Origin: Methanobacteriota archaeon
GTDB taxonomy: Archaea > Thermoplasmatota > Poseidoniia > Poseidoniales > Poseidoniaceae
Direction of reading: 5' to 3'
DNA length: 22,336 bases
NCBI GenBank assembly: GCA_002726845.1
Contig: PBSP01000043.1
Location: forward strand, 12,598-34,933
Position 1 is the first letter of the stretch; every line of letters starts with the position of its first letter. The position numbers and the translations under genes were made by a program. The notes under the pieces are model-generated. The model had not been told where the DNA came from, did no database searches, and worked only from the letters and a program-made list of their open reading frames with translations. Shown one piece after another: positions 20,800 through 22,336 of this stretch.

Positions 20800-22336
20800 A
20801 TGGGATGGTATCGTAGCGTTGTCCTCGTGGTATTGCTTTTGCTCACGCCAATGACGTCCATTGCTTCGGCACAGGATGCTCCGACGGTTTCGATTACCAC
20901 CGATTGGAGCGGCTCATCGGCTCTGAGTAACGAACACGCCTACATCCTCACCTTTGGCGATTCATCTGCACATGATTACGATTTGACAGTGCAGCACGTG
21001 CGTGATGCAGTCGACCTTGCTCCTTCAATCCAGACGACGTTTCTTGAGGATACAGCGACGTTAACAGCTCGTGTTGTTCTTGATTCAGAGATTGCATGGG
21101 GCGATTCGGTTTCCATAGGCGTCGTCATCAACGGTCACGACAACGTTCCGCTTTCGACCCCGATCAGTGTTGAGCGAACCTTCACCGTTGGTTCGTGGAA
21201 TCAACCGATGGCAGACCATGAAGTGACGACAACGACGGCATGGTCTCTTGACCAAAATTACGAAACAACCGATGGCAACCAGTCGTTCATGTTGTTGTTT
21301 GAAGGCAATGGTTGGCAGCAACGAATTGGTGAAGTTTTGAGTGCGTATGAACTTGGAAGCGGAACCTTGTACACGTCTGAACGAACCAACGATTCAACAA
21401 CAGAACTGTCCCTTGAGCTCGAATCGTTCTGGAAGAACGAAACCGTGACATCAGGGATTTTAACCTCTCAGGTGATTCAAGCAAAAGGGAGCGGAGACAT
21501 CCTACTCCAACTCGTGGAAGACGGGGTTACAACCACCATTAACGCAACCGTTGTCGATGCTTTACTCAACCGTTCAGATATCGACGACGTGGTTACCGAG
21601 CGCCTTCGAATGGAGGCCTTTGGAGCCCTCATGGTCGATGGAGAGGAAGACGGATCGCTTTTCGATGTTGACGGGGACATCAGTTTGCTCCTCTTAGAGA
21701 CTAGCGACATCGATGGTGTCCGAGTTCTCGAACACGTTCAGATCGAAGCCACCGCCAACATGATGTTTGCCGAGGAAGGGTCAGAATTCAATCTTGAATT
21801 GGACCAGTTCGAAACCCTCGAGCGATGGGAAGATGGTGTTCGAATCGATCAGCGCTATCTGGTACGAGGTGACGGAACCTTCGGCTTTGAAGATGAAGAA
21901 GAAAACTCCTCGATGGTCGTCAACGGCACAGTGTACACATTCCACAATCAAGTGGAGGATGGAATCACTTTGGTGGATGATGTTCACGTCGATGGCACTC
22001 TTTCTGGAGATGTTCAAGGAACCTTTGGTATGGTTCAAACCATCGAACAAACAGGAAAACAACTCAATCACACGCTTGTTGAACACGATGTCAATGTCAT
22101 TCACAGCGAGACTTGGTTCAATGTTACGGGTGTTGGCGGTAGCAACTTCTTTGGCGGCAGTGGAGTTGGTTCTTATTACAACGATTCCTATATCTATCAA
22201 GCAACGAATGCCGACTGGGGCAATCGAACGGTACGGCTTGTATGGACCGAGACTGGACCCGACCCATCAAGCGGCGATGAACGACCGGAGCGTAGTCCAA
22301 TCGAGCGTGAGCCAGCACCGCCCGAGGTTGAGGAAG
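20800..22336 (+). CDS. Large secreted protein, N-terminal part (runs off right edge)
   Basis: The frame is open from the ATG at 20800 to the last base, 512 codons, with no stop. The N terminus MGWYRSVVLVVLLLLTPMTS followed by IASAQDAP is a clear Sec signal peptide with predicted cleavage after ASA. The mature part is acidic, rich in Thr, Ser, Val and Asp, with beta-type alternation and several Asn-X-Thr/Ser sites (NDS, NET, NAT, NGT, NHT, NVT). About 45 residues before the edge the sequence passes GGSNFFGGSGVGSYYNDSY, and it ends in a Pro/Glu/Arg-rich stretch (ERPERSPIEREPAPPEVEE) that looks like a linker before a further domain or membrane anchor. No enzymatic motif is seen. It lies 54 bases after the polyamine operon, with no good ribosome binding site at the expected distance. 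Confidence 0.75.
   Translation, partial: MGWYRSVVLVVLLLLTPMTSIASAQDAPTVSITTDWSGSSALSNEHAYILTFGDSSAHDYDLTVQHVRDAVDLAPSIQTTFLEDTATLTARVVLDSEIAWGDSVSIGVVINGHDNVPLSTPISVERTFTVGSWNQPMADHEVTTTTAWSLDQNYETTDGNQSFMLLFEGNGWQQRIGEVLSAYELGSGTLYTSERTNDSTTELSLELESFWKNETVTSGILTSQVIQAKGSGDILLQLVEDGVTTTINATVVDALLNRSDIDDVVTERLRMEAFGALMVDGEEDGSLFDVDGDISLLLLETSDIDGVRVLEHVQIEATANMMFAEEGSEFNLELDQFETLERWEDGVRIDQRYLVRGDGTFGFEDEEENSSMVVNGTVYTFHNQVEDGITLVDDVHVDGTLSGDVQGTFGMVQTIEQTGKQLNHTLVEHDVNVIHSETWFNVTGVGGSNFFGGSGVGSYYNDSYIYQATNADWGNRTVRLVWTETGPDPSSGDERPERSPIEREPAPPEVEE

Overview
The window looks like a piece of a planktonic euryarchaeal genome, most likely Marine Group II/III (Poseidoniia, Thermoplasmatota). This placement is inference. 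The archaeal signs are a group II chaperonin (thermosome), TATA (box A) elements about 25-33 nt upstream of several starts, a lipobox lipoprotein and a DUF6015-like protein. Bacterial-type genes sit among them: DnaK, TGS/SAD-type ThrRS, a Bacteroidota-like HMG-CoA synthase, an M17 aminopeptidase and a bacterial-type deoxyhypusine synthase homologue. Such mosaicism is common in this group. I see no rRNA, tRNA, CRISPR array, insertion sequence or integrase. No gap between genes exceeds 300 bases; the largest is the 174-base divergent region at 18233-18406.

Layout. 1-2582 (minus): a small unknown protein, threonyl-tRNA synthetase, then a membrane protein cut by the left edge. 2686-4883 (plus): a PAP2-superfamily membrane protein and a COG3199 ATP-NAD-kinase-like protein. 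4880-6547 (minus): CTP synthase, whose stop overlaps the stop of the preceding gene. 6611-7567 (plus): SDR-type L-threonine 3-dehydrogenase. 7597-9153 (minus): a long HMG-CoA synthase (mevalonate pathway, archaeal lipids) with its own strong TATA box. 9216-13462 (minus): a chaperone operon of an Hsp20-like protein, DnaK and a divergent thermosome subunit, headed by a palindrome resembling the archaeal heat-shock operator TAAC-N5-GTTA. 13549-14010 (minus): an NTF2/SnoaL-like protein. 14101-18232 (minus): a peptide-use operon of a DUF6015-like protein, secreted membrane-anchored M14 carboxypeptidase, cytosolic M17 aminopeptidase and a lipoprotein. 18407-20745 (plus): a compact polyamine operon of an agmatinase-family protein, a SpeD-family pyruvoyl decarboxylase and a bacterial-type deoxyhypusine synthase homologue. 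20800-22336 (plus): a large secreted protein cut by the right edge.

The two most interesting systems are these. (1) The polyamine operon has no spermidine synthase beside its speD-like gene. It could be a three-gene route arginine -> agmatine -> putrescine -> homospermidine, or a dedicated (deoxy)hypusine-type modification unit, rather than the textbook SpeD-SpeE spermidine route. (2) The Hsp20/DnaK/thermosome operon puts bacterial and archaeal chaperones under one apparent heat-shock operator, without grpE or dnaJ in the window.

Shine-Dalgarno-like motifs (GGAGG or GGTGA) fix many of the starts. Several other genes look leaderless.
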